Shown one piece after another: positions 28,230 through 38,025 of a DNA stretch of 64,000 nt. The translations under genes were made by a program, and so were the position numbers. The stretch is taken from the NCBI RefSeq assembly GCF_002564045.1, contig NZ_PDJK01000001.1:1178001-1242000 (forward strand), written 5' to 3'. How positions within the stretch are numbered: position 1 is the stretch's first letter; each line of letters starts with the position of its first letter. The notes below the pieces were generated by a model. It was not told the origin of the DNA. It was given only the letters and a program-made list of their open reading frames with translations, and ran no database searches. The DNA comes from Amycolatopsis sulphurea. Its GTDB lineage: Bacteria; Actinomycetota; Actinomycetes; Mycobacteriales; Pseudonocardiaceae.

Positions 28230-28323
28230 CGAATTAGCGCTCCTGGTTCTGCAGGTGGGTCCCGACCACCCTACGGGTCCGCGCATCCGCCGAAGGGACC
28301 GTCACACCGCACCGGGGTGGCGT

Positions 28324-29028
28324 TCACCGCCCGGTGCTGCCGCCCACCTCCGCGTCGCTGCCGGACTTCTTCGCGCGCCTGCCCTTCTTCGGCGGCGGAG
28401 GCGCCACCCCGGCCAGGTCACCGCCGTTGTCGTTCATCCGCAGCACGAACGGGCGGGTCTCGGTGTAGCGCACCACCGACACCGACGCCGGGTCCACCAC
28501 GATCCGCTGGAACGCGTCGAGGTGCTGCCCCAGCGCGTCGGCGAGAATCGCCTTGATCACGTCACCGTGGCTGCACGCCACCCACACCGCGTGCGCACCG
28601 TGCCCGGCGGTGATCCGCGCGTCGTGCGCCCGGATCGCGGCCACCGCGCGCGCCTGCATGGCGGCCAGCCCCTCCCCGCCCGGGAAGACCGCGGCCGAGG
28701 GATGCGCCTGCACGACCCGCCACAGCGGTTCCTTCGCCAGCGTCTTCAGCTCGCGCCCGGTCCACTCGCCGTAGTCCACTTCGGACAGCCCGGCTTCCAC
28801 CACCTTGGCCAGCCCCAGCTGCCCGGCCAGCGGCCCGACGGTCTGCTTGCAGCGCAGCATCGGCGACACCACCAGCTCGGCCACCGGCACACCGGCCAGC
28901 CGGGCGGGCAGCGCGGCGGCCTGGGCCCGGCCGGTGTCGTCCAAGCCCACCTTCGGCGTACGCCCGGCGAGCACGCCGGAACCGTTCGCGGTGGACTTCC
29001 CGTGGCGGAGCAAGATGACCGTACTCAC
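28324..29028 (-). CDS. Histidine phosphatase family protein (MSMEG_4193-like)
   Basis: A 234-aa member of the phosphoglycerate-mutase-like superfamily. The active site begins MSTVILLRHGKSTANG (nucleophile His9); the second Arg lies in VVSPMLRCKQTVGPL, the acid Glu in LSEVDYGEWTG, and the C-terminal His in VACSHGDVIKAIL. The last 35 residues are a basic proline-rich tail (PPPPKKGRRAKKSG) not needed for catalysis. GTG 29028 directly precedes the motif. The next upstream gene is uppP (29 bp gap), so the two may be co-transcribed. The substrate is a phosphomonoester that cannot be identified further. Confidence 0.88.
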   Translation of the reverse strand: MSTVILLRHGKSTANGSGVLAGRTPKVGLDDTGRAQAAALPARLAGVPVAELVVSPMLRCKQTVGPLAGQLGLAKVVEAGLSEVDYGEWTGRELKTLAKEPLWRVVQAHPSAAVFPGGEGLAAMQARAVAAIRAHDARITAGHGAHAVWVACSHGDVIKAILADALGQHLDAFQRIVVDPASVSVVRYTETRPFVLRMNDNGGDLAGVAPPPPKKGRRAKKSGSDAEVGGSTGR

Positions 29029-29057
29029 GCCGCCACCCTATCCGGTGACTTCGGTGT

Positions 29058-29900
29058 TCAGCCGCCCGCCGGTCCCGCGTTCGGGTCGAGCACGCCGCCG
29101 AAGACCAGGCCGAACAGCAGCACGCCCAGCGCCACGCGGTAGATCACGAACGGCACGAAGCTGCGCCGCTTGATGTAGGACATCAGCCAGGCGATCACCA
29201 GGTAGCCGACGCCGAACGCGACCAGGGTGGCCAGAATGGTCGGCCCCCACTGCGCGGTCTCCCCGTTCTTGCCGATGTCGGTGAGCTTGTACAGCCCGGA
29301 TCCGAACACCGCGGGCAGGGCCAGCAGGAACGAATACTCCGCGGCCTCGGCACGGGTGTAGCCCATCAGCAGGCCCGCACTGGTGGTGCCGCCGGACCGG
29401 GACACGCCCGGGATCAGCGCCAGCGCCTGCGCCACGCCGAAGGCCAGCCCGTGCGGCACGGTCAGGTGATCGAGGTTGCGGCGCTGGGCGCCGACCCGGT
29501 CGGCGATCAGCAGGATCACGCCGAACACGATCAGCGTGGTCGCGGTGATCCGCAGATCCCGGAAGCTCTTGTCGATCTGGTCCTGCAGCAGCAGGCCGAG
29601 CACCACGATCGGCAGCGAGCCGACGATGATCAGCCAGCCCAGCCGGGAATCCGGGTCCCGGCGCCACTGCGGCCGGAACAGGCCGAGGAACCAGGCCCGC
29701 AGGATCCGCCCGATCTTCGCGCCGAAGTAGAGCACGACGGCCAGCTCCGTGCCGATCTGGGTGACCGCGGTGAACGCAGCCCCGGGATCGTCCCAGCCGG
29801 CCAGCGCGGCGACGATCCGCACGTGCGCGCTCGAGGACACCGGCAGGAACTCCGTGAGTCCCTGCACCAGCCCCAGCACGAGGGACTCGAACCACCCCAT
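29058..29900 (-). CDS. uppP: Undecaprenyl-diphosphatase
   Basis: Integral membrane enzyme (BacA/UppP family, 280 aa) that dephosphorylates undecaprenyl diphosphate to recycle the lipid carrier for cell-wall synthesis; overexpression gives bacitracin resistance in relatives. Both signature loops are present: [16 protein letters not shown] near the N-terminus and the P-loop-like [20 protein letters not shown] in the middle. About eight membrane segments are predicted. ATG 29900 fits the family start [14 protein letters not shown]. It is followed by the histidine phosphatase in the same direction and is divergent from the aldo/keto reductase. Confidence 0.95.
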   Translation of the reverse strand: MGWFESLVLGLVQGLTEFLPVSSSAHVRIVAALAGWDDPGAAFTAVTQIGTELAVVLYFGAKIGRILRAWFLGLFRPQWRRDPDSRLGWLIIVGSLPIVVLGLLLQDQIDKSFRDLRITATTLIVFGVILLIADRVGAQRRNLDHLTVPHGLAFGVAQALALIPGVSRSGGTTSAGLLMGYTRAEAAEYSFLLALPAVFGSGLYKLTDIGKNGETAQWGPTILATLVAFGVGYLVIAWLMSYIKRRSFVPFVIYRVALGVLLFGLVFGGVLDPNAGPAGG

Positions 29901-30047
29901 GACACCGCTCCCGTTTCGCCACCCGGTCCGATTCCTACGTGGGGGAACCTATTCGAGTGGATCGTGCCGCCCACGGCCGGGGTGTCCGCGCGACACGGGG
30001 TCACCTGAAGCCTCCCGACAGGGTGAGGGCCACTAGGCTCGCGGGTC

Positions 30048-31016
30048 GTGGAAAAGCGACAGCTCGGCCGGTCGGGACTGCGGGTCTCGCGGATGGCTCT
30101 GGGCACCATGACCTGGGCCAGTGACACCGATCCGGACGAGGCGGCCAGCCAGCTCGTCGCGTTCGTCGACGCGGGCGGCACGCTGGTGGACACCGCGGAC
30201 ATCTACGCCGGGGGCGAGGCCGAGCAGCTCCTGGGCGGGCTCGTCGGCGATCTCGTGCCGCGCGACGACCTGGTGCTCGCGACCAAGACCGTCGCCCGCC
30301 GTACCGAAGGCCCGTTCGGCGGGGGCGCCTCACGCGGCGCGCTGCTGTCCGCGTTGGACGGCTCGCTGCGCCGGCTCGGCACCGACCATCTCGACCTGTG
30401 GCAGCTGCACGCCTGGGACGAGTGCGTACCGATCGAGGAGACGCTCTCCGCGCTCGACCACGCCGTCTCCAGCGGCAAAGTCCGCTACGTCGGCGTGTCC
30501 AACTACTCCGGCTGGCAGCTGGCCACCGCGGCCGCGCTCGCCGGATCCGCGGCGCCGGTCATCGCCGGGCAGTTCGAGTACTCGCTCCTGGAACGCGGGA
30601 TCGAGCGCGAGGTCGTGCCCGCCGCCGCGCATCACGGCGTGGGCATCCTGCCGTGGGCGCCGCTCGGCCGTGGCGTACTCACCGGCAAGTACCGCACCGG
30701 CACCCCCGCGGATTCACGCGGCGCGTCGGCCGAGTACGCCGGGTACGTCGAACACCATCGCACCGAGCGCGCGGCGCGGATCGTGCAAGCCGTGGTCACC
30801 GCGGCCGAAGGTCTCGGCACGTCGCCGCTGGCGGTGGCGCTGGCGTGGGTCCGCGACCGGCCGGGCGTGGTGGCGCCGGTGATCGGCGCCCGCGACACCG
30901 GGCAGCTGACCGGTTCGCTGGCCGCGGAGGAGCTGACGCTGCCGCCGGCCATCCGCAGTGCGCTGGACGACGTCAGCGGGATCGAATTCGGCTATCCGGA
31001 AAGGGGCACCCGGTGA
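30048..31016 (+). CDS. Aldo/keto reductase
   Basis: A 322-aa NADPH-dependent (alpha/beta)8-barrel oxidoreductase. It starts MEKRQLGRSGLRVSRMALGT. The catalytic Asp and Tyr lie in LVDTADIYAGG, Lys in LATKTV, His in LWQLHAWDE; the cofactor loop is near VIGARDTGQL. GTG 30048 gives the exact family start. Its substrate (carbonyl compound or sugar) cannot be read from sequence. The following lipoprotein gene begins 98 bp downstream and may be separate. Confidence 0.93.
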   Translation: MEKRQLGRSGLRVSRMALGTMTWASDTDPDEAASQLVAFVDAGGTLVDTADIYAGGEAEQLLGGLVGDLVPRDDLVLATKTVARRTEGPFGGGASRGALLSALDGSLRRLGTDHLDLWQLHAWDECVPIEETLSALDHAVSSGKVRYVGVSNYSGWQLATAAALAGSAAPVIAGQFEYSLLERGIEREVVPAAAHHGVGILPWAPLGRGVLTGKYRTGTPADSRGASAEYAGYVEHHRTERAARIVQAVVTAAEGLGTSPLAVALAWVRDRPGVVAPVIGARDTGQLTGSLAAEELTLPPAIRSALDDVSGIEFGYPERGTR

Positions 31017-31114
31017 GCCGCAGGTGTCGGGTGGATGACAGGGACGTGACGGCGCGGGGATCCTGGGGGATGCTGAACAGAACTGCTCGCCGGAAGAACG
31101 TCGGAGGCCCCCAG

Positions 31115-32131
31115 GTGCGTCGGCTCACCGCCGCCTCGCGGATCGCGATCCCGCTGGCCGGTGCCCTCGCGCTGTCCGCATGTTCCGCCGGCGGCCAGGA
31201 CAGCACCGACACCCTGCAGGTGGTGAACAATCCGGTGGCCGCGAAGGCGGCCGTCTCCCCCGCCGTCTCGGTGCCGCCGGCCGGGCAGGTGCTGGCCATG
31301 CCCGCCGTGTCCGCGATCGCCACCGACGCGCAGAGCCACACCCTCGTCGTCGCACTCAGCGAACCGCCGTCCGTGCGCATCTACGATCTCGGGGCGCTCG
31401 GCGCGCCCAAGGCCACCGTTCCGCTGCCCGCGCCCGCCGAATCGCTGACCGCCTCCGGCGGCCAGGCCCTCGCGAGTGTGCCCGGCAAGGGCGTGCTCGC
31501 GCGGATTTCGCTGCCGGGCGGGCAGGTGCAGACCGAACCCGTGTCCGGGCAGCCCGCCGAGGGCGTGGCCGCCGGCGCGGACACGCTGGTCGCCGTACGC
31601 GACCGCAAGGCCATCGAGGTGCTGTCCGGCGGCAAGGTCGCCAAGACCATCACCGGCAGCCTCTACAGCGCGGACGGCGTGGTCGACACCGGATCCAACG
31701 TCGTGGTGCTCGATCGGCTGCGCACCGCGGTGTTCAGCGTCGACGTGCAGGCCGGGACCATGGACGAGGGCCTGCGCGCCGGCGCGGGCGCGGCCAACGC
31801 CGTGGCCGATTCGTACGGCCGCGTGCTGGTCACCGACGCGCGTGCGGGCGCGCTGCTCGCGTTCTCCACCGGCCCGCTGATCCTCCGGCAGCGATACCCG
31901 GTGCCCGGCGGGGCGTACGGCCTGGCCTACGACCACCAGCGGTCGCTCGCCTGGGTGACCCTCACCGGGAGTAACCAGGTCGTCGGGTTCGACGTGCGGG
32001 GCGGCGAGCCTGTGGAGAAGTACCGTTTCCCGACCGTGCGCCAGCCGGACTCGGTGAGCGTGGACGAGCAGACCGGCCGCGTGCTGGTCGGCTCGGCCAC
32101 GGGAGAGGGGACCCAGGTGATCCAGCCATGA
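31115..32131 (+). CDS. Lipoprotein with beta-propeller-like repeats
   Basis: A 338-aa exported lipoprotein. The N-terminus RRLTAASRIAIPLAGALA ends in the lipobox LSAC. The mature part has repeated blocks around 40 residues apart (for example AIATDAQSHTLVVALSEPP, then GSNVVVLDRLRTAVFSVDV, then GLAYDHQRSLAWVTLTGSNQ and DSVSVDEQTGRVLVGSA), a pattern of YncE/NHL-type beta-propellers. GTG 31115 has GGAG 9 nt upstream. The stop overlaps the start of the DUF5703 gene. Function unknown; propellers of this kind usually bind proteins or ligands at the cell surface. Confidence 0.78.
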   Translation: MRRLTAASRIAIPLAGALALSACSAGGQDSTDTLQVVNNPVAAKAAVSPAVSVPPAGQVLAMPAVSAIATDAQSHTLVVALSEPPSVRIYDLGALGAPKATVPLPAPAESLTASGGQALASVPGKGVLARISLPGGQVQTEPVSGQPAEGVAAGADTLVAVRDRKAIEVLSGGKVAKTITGSLYSADGVVDTGSNVVVLDRLRTAVFSVDVQAGTMDEGLRAGAGAANAVADSYGRVLVTDARAGALLAFSTGPLILRQRYPVPGGAYGLAYDHQRSLAWVTLTGSNQVVGFDVRGGEPVEKYRFPTVRQPDSVSVDEQTGRVLVGSATGEGTQVIQP

Positions 32132-32352
32132 CGACGGTCGACGAGGCGGTGGTCGAGGGGGATTGGGAGTATCGCCGCCTGCGCCTGCCCCCGGCGATCT
32201 CCCGGCGGGCGGCGATGATCCAGCTCTCCATCCACGCCGAGTTCGCCGGCTGGGAACTGCGCACGGTCCGGCTCTACGCCGATGGCACCCGCCGGGTCTG
32301 GCTGCGCCGCAAGCGGACCGCGACCGGCCAGTCCTCCGGCCTCACCACCTGA
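32128..32352 (+). CDS. DUF5703 family small protein
   Basis: A 74-aa basic protein overlapping the lipoprotein stop (ATGA at 32128-32131). The core GDWEYRRLRLPPAISRRAAM then GWELRTVRLYADGTRRVWLR matches the actinobacterial DUF5703 pattern (WEYR near the start, WEL-x-R-x-RLY-x-DG-x-R later). Function unknown. Coupling to the lipoprotein suggests a shared role. It ends 20 bp before the large palindrome at 32372. Confidence 0.78.
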   Translation: MTTVDEAVVEGDWEYRRLRLPPAISRRAAMIQLSIHAEFAGWELRTVRLYADGTRRVWLRRKRTATGQSSGLTT

Positions 32353-32371
32353 TCCCTCGCTCCCCGGGAGT

Positions 32372-32424
32372 GCTGTGAAGGGGCCCTTCACGGACTCAGA
32401 GTCCGTGAAGGGCCCCTTCACAGC
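32372..32424. repeat. 53-bp perfect palindrome (repeat copy C) between convergent genes
   Basis: The two TGAAGGG/CCCTTCA units are arranged so that the whole 53 bp is one perfect palindrome, 26-bp arms around a single A at 32398. It lies between the DUF5703 gene and the convergent M20 gene and could terminate both. No terminal inverted repeats of the long element are seen here. Confidence 0.9.
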
Positions 32425-32454
32425 CTTTGTCGCAGGCGGGGTCGACCGCGGGTG

Positions 32455-33777
32455 TCAGGCGGAGCGCAGGAAGCGGTCCAGCACGCGCGTGCCGAACTTC
32501 AGCGACTCCACCGGGACCCGTTCGTCGACGCCGTGGAAGAGCGCGGAGAAGTCCAGGTCGGCGGGCAGCTGGAGCGGGACGAAGCCGAAGTTGCGGATCC
32601 CCAGCTGCTGGAAGGACTTCGCGTCGGTGCCGCCGGAGAGCATGTACGGCAGGGTGCGCGCGCCCGGGTCCTCGGCGAGCACCGCGGCGGTCATCGCGTC
32701 CACGAGCGCGCCGTCGAAGGTCGTTTCGACCGGTGGCAGCTCCATCCACTCCTTCTCGATGTCCGGGCCGAGCAGCTCGTCCAGCTCGCGGTCGAACGCG
32801 TCGATCCGGCCGGGCAGGATGCGGCAGTCCACCGCGGCCTCGGCCACGGACGGGATCACGTTGGACTTGTAGCCCGCGGTGAGCATCGTCGGGTTCGCGG
32901 TGTCGCGCAGGGTCGCGCCGATCATCCGGGAGATGTTGCCCAGCTTGGCGACCGAACCCTCCAGATCGTCCTCCGGGAAGTCCCAGCCGGTGATCTCGGT
33001 GATCCCGGCCAGGAACTCGCGCACGGAATCGGTGAGCACCAGCGGGAACTGGTGCGTGCCGAGCTTCGCTACCGCTTCGGCCAGCCTGGTGACCGCGTTG
33101 TCCCGGTGGATCATCGAGCCGTGCCCGGCGGTGCCGCGCACACGCAGCTTCATCCAGCGGATGCCCTTCTCCGCGGTTTCGATCACGTACGCACGAACGT
33201 CGTCCTTCAGCGTGATCGAGAACCCGCCGACCTCGCTGATCGCCTCGGTGACACCCTCGAACAGCTCCGGCCGGTGCTCGACCAGCCATTGCGCGCCGAA
33301 CTTGCCGCCCGCCTCCTCGTCGGCGAGGAAGGCGAACACGAGATCGCGGGGCGGCACGATGCCGTTGATCTTGTAGTGCCGCGCCAGCGCCAGCATCATG
33401 CCGACCATGTCCTTCATGTCGACCGCGCCACGGCCCCAGACATAGCCGTCCTGCACCGCACCGGAGAACGGATGCACGGACCACTCCGACGCGTCCGCCG
33501 GCACCACATCGAGGTGCCCGTGGATCAGCAGCGCGCCCCGCGACGGATCCGCGCCTGCCAGCCGGACGATGACGTTGTGCCGGTCCTTGCCGCCGGATTC
33601 GACGTAGGTGATCTCGTAGCCGGCGTCGGTGAGCTTCTCCGCGACGTACTCGGCCGCGGCCCGTTCACCGGTCAGGGTGGCGGGGTCTCCGGTGTTGGTG
33701 GTGTCGATACGGAGGAGTTCGCTGGTGAGCGTGATGGACTCGTCCGCGGCGGCGTCGATCAGGTTCGCTTCGGTCAC
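32455..33777 (-). CDS. M20 family metallopeptidase
   Basis: A 440-aa di-zinc exopeptidase or deacylase. Motifs: LIHGHLDVVPADASEWSVHP, GRGAVDMKDMVGMMLA, FLADEEAGG (catalytic Glu pair), GGTDAKSFQ and LFHGVDERVPVESLKFG. It is paralogous to the gene at 4613. ATG 33777 gives MTEANLIDAAAD. It stands alone on its strand, divergent from the XRE-TetR regulator, and two dyads lie in the shared promoter region, so it may be co-regulated with the carnitine genes. Substrate unknown. Confidence 0.92.
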   Translation of the reverse strand: MTEANLIDAAADESITLTSELLRIDTTNTGDPATLTGERAAAEYVAEKLTDAGYEITYVESGGKDRHNVIVRLAGADPSRGALLIHGHLDVVPADASEWSVHPFSGAVQDGYVWGRGAVDMKDMVGMMLALARHYKINGIVPPRDLVFAFLADEEAGGKFGAQWLVEHRPELFEGVTEAISEVGGFSITLKDDVRAYVIETAEKGIRWMKLRVRGTAGHGSMIHRDNAVTRLAEAVAKLGTHQFPLVLTDSVREFLAGITEITGWDFPEDDLEGSVAKLGNISRMIGATLRDTANPTMLTAGYKSNVIPSVAEAAVDCRILPGRIDAFDRELDELLGPDIEKEWMELPPVETTFDGALVDAMTAAVLAEDPGARTLPYMLSGGTDAKSFQQLGIRNFGFVPLQLPADLDFSALFHGVDERVPVESLKFGTRVLDRFLRSA

Positions 33778-33839
33778 CGGCCCTTCCTATCATCCGCCGG
33801 ACCCGGACGCCCCTGTCCCGAGGGATGGGAGCGCGGCGG

Positions 33840-33859
33840 CTGACTGATCAGCCAGTCAG
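33840..33859. promoter_or_regulatory. Dyad near the M20 start in the divergent regulator region
   Basis: CTGACTG (33840-33846) and CAGTCAG (33853-33859) form a 7-6-7 inverted repeat 63 bp before the M20 start and 86 bp before the regulator. The shape suits a TetR-type dimer. Inferred operator. Confidence 0.5.
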
Positions 33860-33908
33860 TCGATGACCGGCCGAATAGCCAACGATCAGGCCATTTACCA
33901 CTCCAAGC

Positions 33909-33925
33909 ATTGCGATTTTCGCAAT
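33909..33925. promoter_or_regulatory. ATTGCGA-TTT-TCGCAAT operator candidate before the XRE-TetR gene
   Basis: A perfect 7-3-7 palindrome, 19 bp upstream of the regulator ATG 33945. Position and symmetry suggest autoregulation. A second, different dyad lies at 33840; the two could serve the two DNA-binding domains of the regulator. Confidence 0.55.
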
Positions 33926-33944
33926 CCACAGTAGCGTCCCTGCC

Positions 33945-34805
33945 ATGGACGGCACGGATCAGTTGCGGACCCGCGTCCGCACGCTGATCCGGTCCCTGCC
34001 CGGCGCCCAGCGCGAGTTCGCCGCCGCGATCGGGCTGGACGAGACGAAGCTGTCGAAGGCGCTCACCGGCACCCGCCGGTTCTCGCCGCACGAGCTGGTC
34101 CGGATTGCCGAGTACTCCGGTGTCACGGTCAACTGGCTGCTCAACGGCAGCGACGACGCGCACACCGTCACCGCGGTGCCCGCGCCCGCCGCTCGCCCGG
34201 AAAGCGATCCCGCGCACCACACGCGGTCCGAGCCGCGCAGGCGGATCCTGGAGACAGCCTGGGCGCTCATCGCCGAGCGCGGCTACCACCGGGTGCGCAT
34301 CTCCGACATCGCGAAGGCCTGCGGCACCAGCAGCGCGGCCGTCCACTACCACTTCCCCGGCAAGACCGAAGTGCTCAACGAAGCGTTGCGGCGCAACGTG
34401 AAGCTCGCCTTCGACCGGCAGGTTGCCGAGCTGCACACCGTCCCCGGGGCGCACGACCGGCTGCTCCGGCTGGTCGAGCTGCAACTGCCGGCCGACGGCC
34501 TGCTGCGTGCCGAATGGTCGGTGTGGCTGCAGGTCTGGAACGAGGTCGCGCTGGAGCCCGAGCTGCGTTCGCTCTACACCGACTCCTACGACCGTTGGTA
34601 CCAGACCATCCGGATGACCATCCACACCGGCCAGGGACAGGGCGTGTTCCGCGTCGCCGATGCCGACGCCGCCACCGCGCAGCTGACCGCGCTCATCGAC
34701 GGCCTCGGCATCCAGGTGCTGACCGGCCGTCCCGGCAGCTCGGTGCACACCATGCGCGCCCACCTGCACGATTTCATCGCCAGATCGATCGTCAAGGGAG
34801 CCTGA
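33945..34805 (+). CDS. Fused XRE-TetR transcriptional regulator of the carnitine operon
   Basis: A 286-aa protein with two DNA-binding domains. Residues about 1-70 form an XRE-like helix-turn-helix ([20 protein letters not shown], then [20 protein letters not shown]). A linker of about 25 residues leads to a TetR domain (about 97-145: [20 protein letters not shown] and [19 protein letters not shown]) and a TetR ligand-binding domain. The fusion appears real: no stop or start lies between. Its stop overlaps the BKACE start (TGATG), so it leads the operon it probably controls. Likely ligand is L-carnitine or a pathway intermediate; this is inferred from neighbours. Confidence 0.86.
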   Translation: MDGTDQLRTRVRTLIRSLPGAQREFAAAIGLDETKLSKALTGTRRFSPHELVRIAEYSGVTVNWLLNGSDDAHTVTAVPAPAARPESDPAHHTRSEPRRRILETAWALIAERGYHRVRISDIAKACGTSSAAVHYHFPGKTEVLNEALRRNVKLAFDRQVAELHTVPGAHDRLLRLVELQLPADGLLRAEWSVWLQVWNEVALEPELRSLYTDSYDRWYQTIRMTIHTGQGQGVFRVADADAATAQLTALIDGLGIQVLTGRPGSSVHTMRAHLHDFIARSIVKGA

Positions 34806-35698
34806 TGAACCACGACGTCATCGTCACCTGCGCGCTCACCGGCGCGGGCGACACCGTCCGGCGGAGCCCGCACGTGCCGGTATCCCCCGCGCAGATCGCC
34901 GCGAGCGCCGTGGAAGCGGCGAACGCGGGCGCCGCGGTGGTGCACATCCACGTGCGCGAACCGGAGACCGGCGCACCCTCGCGCGAGGTCGCGCTGTACC
35001 GCGACGCGGTGCGGCTGGTCCGGGAGTCCGATGTGGACGTCGTCGTCAACCTGACCGCTGGGATGGGCGGTGACCTGGTGCTCGACCAGGAGGACCCGCT
35101 CAAGCCGGTGGACGGCACCGATCTGGTCAACGCGCTGGACCGGCTGCCGCACATCGAAGAACTACTGCCGGACATCTGCACGCTGGACTGCGGGTCCCTG
35201 AATTTCGGCGAGGGCAGCCGGCTTTATGTGTCCACTCCGGACATGCTGCGGGCCGGCGCGCGCCGGATCCAGGAACTCGGCGTCAAACCCGAGCTGGAGA
35301 TCTTCGACAGCGGGCAGCTGTGGTTCGCGAGCAAGCTGGTCGAAGAAGGACTGATCGACGCGCCGCCGCTTTTTCAGCTGTGCATGGGTATTCCGTATGG
35401 CGCGCCGGCTGATCCGGGTCTGCTGCAGGCGATGGTCCATCTGCTGCCCGAAGGCGCGCGGTGGGCGTCGTTCGCGATCGGCCGCGACCAGATGCCGTGG
35501 GTCGCGCAGTCGGTGCTGCTCGGCGGGCACACCCGGGTCGGGCTGGAGGACAACCTCTACCTTTCCCGCGGGGTCAAGGCGACCAACGGCCGGCTCGTGG
35601 AACGCGCCGTCGGCATCGTGCAGGATCTCGGCGCGCAGGTAGCGAGTCCGGCGCGGGCTCGGGAGATCCTCGGGCTGACGGAGCGGGCCGATGCCTGA
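34805..35698 (+). CDS. BKACE family enzyme, predicted 3-dehydrocarnitine:acetyl-CoA trimethylamine-acyl transferase
   Basis: A 297-aa zinc TIM-barrel enzyme of the beta-keto acid cleavage family (DUF849). BKACE members convert a beta-keto acid plus acetyl-CoA to acetoacetate and a new CoA ester. The zinc ligands His47 and His49 are in [12 protein letters not shown]; the barrel segments [32 protein letters not shown] and [14 protein letters not shown] fit the family. Next to a carnitine dehydrogenase and a thioesterase, the predicted substrate is 3-dehydrocarnitine and the product betainyl-CoA. It overlaps the regulator and, by 8 bp, the dehydrogenase gene. Confidence 0.88.
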   Translation: MNHDVIVTCALTGAGDTVRRSPHVPVSPAQIAASAVEAANAGAAVVHIHVREPETGAPSREVALYRDAVRLVRESDVDVVVNLTAGMGGDLVLDQEDPLKPVDGTDLVNALDRLPHIEELLPDICTLDCGSLNFGEGSRLYVSTPDMLRAGARRIQELGVKPELEIFDSGQLWFASKLVEEGLIDAPPLFQLCMGIPYGAPADPGLLQAMVHLLPEGARWASFAIGRDQMPWVAQSVLLGGHTRVGLEDNLYLSRGVKATNGRLVERAVGIVQDLGAQVASPARAREILGLTERADA

Positions 35699-36632
35699 GA
35701 CCACTGTGGACACCGTGGCGTGCGTCGGGGCCGGGGTGATCGGTGGCGGCTGGGTCGCGCACTTCCTCGCCCGCGGCTTCGACGTCCGGGCGTGGGATCC
35801 GGCGCCGGACGCGGCCGCGAAACTCGCCCGGCTCGTTGACGCCGCCTGGCCCGCACTCACCCAGCTGGGCCTCGCCGAGGGCGCGAGCCGCGATCGGCTC
35901 AGGATCACCGAAACGCTGGCCGAAGCCGTCGAAGGCGCCGGTTTCGTCCAGGAGAGCGCCCCGGAAGACCTGCCCCTGAAGCAGAAGCTGCTGGCCGACA
36001 TCGACGCCGTCACCCCGGCCCGCGTGGTGATCGCCTCCTCCACCTCCGGTTACGGCATGAGCGAGATGCAGGTCGCCGCGAAGACACCCGAGCGGCTCGT
36101 GGTCGGGCACCCGTTCAACCCCCCGTATCTGATCCCGCTGGTCGAGGTCGTCGGCGGGCGGCTCACGGCGGCGTGGGCGGTCGAGCAGGCGGGCGAGTTC
36201 TACCGCCGGGTCGGCAAGACTGTGCTGACCATGACGCGCGACGTGCCCGGGTTCGTCGCCAACCGGCTGCAGGAGGCGCTGTGGCGCGAGGCGCTGCACA
36301 TGGTCGCCAACGACGAAGCCACCGTGGAGCAGATCGACCTGGCGATCACCGACGGCCCCGGCCTCCGCTGGCCGGTCCAAGGCCCGATGCTGACCTTCCA
36401 CCTGGCCGGCGGCGAAGGCGGGATGGCGCACATGCTGGATCACTTCGGACCATCGCTGAAGTCCCCGTGGACCCGGCTTCAAGCCCCGGAGCTGACCCCC
36501 GAGCTGCGCGACGCGGTCGTCGCCGGCTGCGACGAAGAGGCCGGATCACGCAGCATCGCCGAACTGGTCGCGGAACGGGACCGGGCCATCATCGCGATTC
36601 AGCAGGCGGTCGGCGAGGCGCGCCGTGGCTGA
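35691..36632 (+). CDS. L-carnitine dehydrogenase (3-hydroxyacyl-CoA dehydrogenase fold)
   Basis: A 313-aa NAD-dependent dehydrogenase. The Rossmann motif is [20 protein letters not shown]. The segments [30 protein letters not shown] and [17 protein letters not shown] are typical of L-carnitine 3-dehydrogenases; the last two set the substrate site apart from fatty-acyl enzymes. It would oxidise L-carnitine to 3-dehydrocarnitine, the substrate of the BKACE enzyme encoded just before. ATG 35691 overlaps that gene and the stop overlaps the thioesterase start. 3-Hydroxybutyryl-CoA dehydrogenase is a less likely alternative. Confidence 0.88.
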   Translation: MPETTVDTVACVGAGVIGGGWVAHFLARGFDVRAWDPAPDAAAKLARLVDAAWPALTQLGLAEGASRDRLRITETLAEAVEGAGFVQESAPEDLPLKQKLLADIDAVTPARVVIASSTSGYGMSEMQVAAKTPERLVVGHPFNPPYLIPLVEVVGGRLTAAWAVEQAGEFYRRVGKTVLTMTRDVPGFVANRLQEALWREALHMVANDEATVEQIDLAITDGPGLRWPVQGPMLTFHLAGGEGGMAHMLDHFGPSLKSPWTRLQAPELTPELRDAVVAGCDEEAGSRSIAELVAERDRAIIAIQQAVGEARRG

Positions 36633-37050
36633 ATACCGCACGCGTGTCCGTCCGGAGTGGATCGACTACAACGGCCACCTTTCCGAGCCGTACTACGTCC
36701 TCGTCTTCGGCGAAGCGACGACCGCGTTGATGGACCGCACCGGGCTCGGCCCGGACTACCGCGAGCGCCACGACGCGTCGCTGTACACCGTGGAGGCGCA
36801 CGTCCGGTACCTGCGCGAGGTCGGCCCGGACGCCGAGCTGGTGGTGACCACCGCGGTGCTGTCGGTCGGGGCCAAGAAGGTCCGGCTGTGCCACGAAATG
36901 CACGTCGACGGCGTGCTCGTGGCCACCGAGGAGCTGGTCTGCCTGCACGTCATCGGCCGACGGGCCGGCCCGCTGCCCAACGCCGTCGCCGAACGGCTCG
37001 CCACGCACCTGTCCCCGCTCCCCGGCTACGCCGGGCGGGCCATCACGTGA
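36625..37050 (+). CDS. Hot-dog thioesterase, predicted betainyl-CoA thioesterase
   Basis: A 141-aa 4-hydroxybenzoyl-CoA-thioesterase-like hot-dog protein. The catalytic region is [20 protein letters not shown] (Asp-Tyr-Asn-Gly-His). In the carnitine pathway this enzyme hydrolyses betainyl-CoA to glycine betaine and CoA, completing conversion of carnitine to an osmoprotectant and nitrogen source. GTG 36625 overlaps the dehydrogenase by 8 bp. Some bacteria carry this domain fused to the carnitine dehydrogenase; here it is separate but coupled. Confidence 0.86.
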   Translation: MAEYRTRVRPEWIDYNGHLSEPYYVLVFGEATTALMDRTGLGPDYRERHDASLYTVEAHVRYLREVGPDAELVVTTAVLSVGAKKVRLCHEMHVDGVLVATEELVCLHVIGRRAGPLPNAVAERLATHLSPLPGYAGRAIT

Positions 37051-37096
37051 TCGTGCGGACTGCACAACTGGGGCTGTTCCGGCCTACCGTGGGCGG

Positions 37097-38008
37097 ATGC
37101 GGATAGTCTCCTTGCTCCCCGCCGCCACCGACCTCGTCGCCACCCTCGGGCGGCTCGACGACCTGGTGGGGCGCACCCACGAATGCGACTGGCCGGACTC
37201 GGTGACCGGAGTGCCGGTGGTGACCGCCGCGGAACTCGATCCGGACCGGTCGTCCAGCCGAGAGATCTCCGACGCCGTCGGGGGATCCGCGCACAGCGGC
37301 TCGTCGCTGTACTCGGTGGACGTCGAACAGCTGGCGGAGCTGGCCCCGGACCTCGTGCTCACCCAGGATCTCTGCGAGGTCTGCGCGGTCTCCTACACCC
37401 GCGTCGCGGACGCCGTGCGGATGATGGACGTCGGGCCACGCGTACTCAGCCTCGAACCGAAGACGCTCAACGAGGTACTGGGCTGCGTCACGACCGTCGG
37501 CGAAGCACTCGGCGTGCCGGAAGCCGCCGCCGCGCGCGTCACCGAACTGCGGCAGCGGCTGGCCGACGTTGAGGCCCGAACCGCCGGGCTGGCGCGCCCC
37601 TGCGTCGCGGCGCTGGAATGGCTCGATCCGTTGTGGCCCGCGGGGCATTGGGTCCCGGAACAGATCACCACCGCCGGCGGCACTCCGCTGCTCGCCGCCC
37701 CCGGCGAGCACACCGAGCCGATGCCGTGGGACGCCGTGGTCGCCGCGCGCCCGGACGTGCTGCTCGTGCTGCCCTGCGGCTTCAGCCCGGACCGGACCGC
37801 CGCCGAACTCGACGTCCTCACCACCCGCCCCGGCTGGTCCGATCTGCCCGCGGTCCGCAACGGGCAGGTTTGGCTGCTCGACGGCCCGGCCTACTTCAAC
37901 CGCCCCGGCCCCCGCGTCGTCCGCGGTGCGGAAATCCTCGCCTCCGTCCTGCACGGAATCCCCGCCGACCCGCCCGTCACTCCCGGCGAGGCCCGGCAGA
38001 TCACGTGA
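37097..38008 (+). CDS. Cobalamin-binding/periplasmic-binding-fold protein (BtuF-like), no signal peptide
   Basis: A 303-aa protein with the BtuF/FhuD-type fold (Peripla_BP_2). It starts [20 protein letters not shown], followed by [10 protein letters not shown] and [19 protein letters not shown]. These are common to the cytoplasmic cobalamin-binding-like proteins of actinobacteria. There is no signal peptide or lipobox, so it is not an ordinary importer subunit; its role is unknown. ATG 37097 is 46 bp after the thioesterase stop. No cobalamin riboswitch was seen upstream. It ends just before palindrome copy D. Confidence 0.8.
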   Translation: MRIVSLLPAATDLVATLGRLDDLVGRTHECDWPDSVTGVPVVTAAELDPDRSSSREISDAVGGSAHSGSSLYSVDVEQLAELAPDLVLTQDLCEVCAVSYTRVADAVRMMDVGPRVLSLEPKTLNEVLGCVTTVGEALGVPEAAAARVTELRQRLADVEARTAGLARPCVAALEWLDPLWPAGHWVPEQITTAGGTPLLAAPGEHTEPMPWDAVVAARPDVLLVLPCGFSPDRTAAELDVLTTRPGWSDLPAVRNGQVWLLDGPAYFNRPGPRVVRGAEILASVLHGIPADPPVTPGEARQIT

Positions 38009-38025
38009 TGCCCCCCTCCCCGGAC

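Noticed and set aside
37051..37096. Cobalamin riboswitch before the cobalamin-binding-like gene
   Set aside because: The gap is only 46 bp, too short for the B12 aptamer, and no B12-box was seen.
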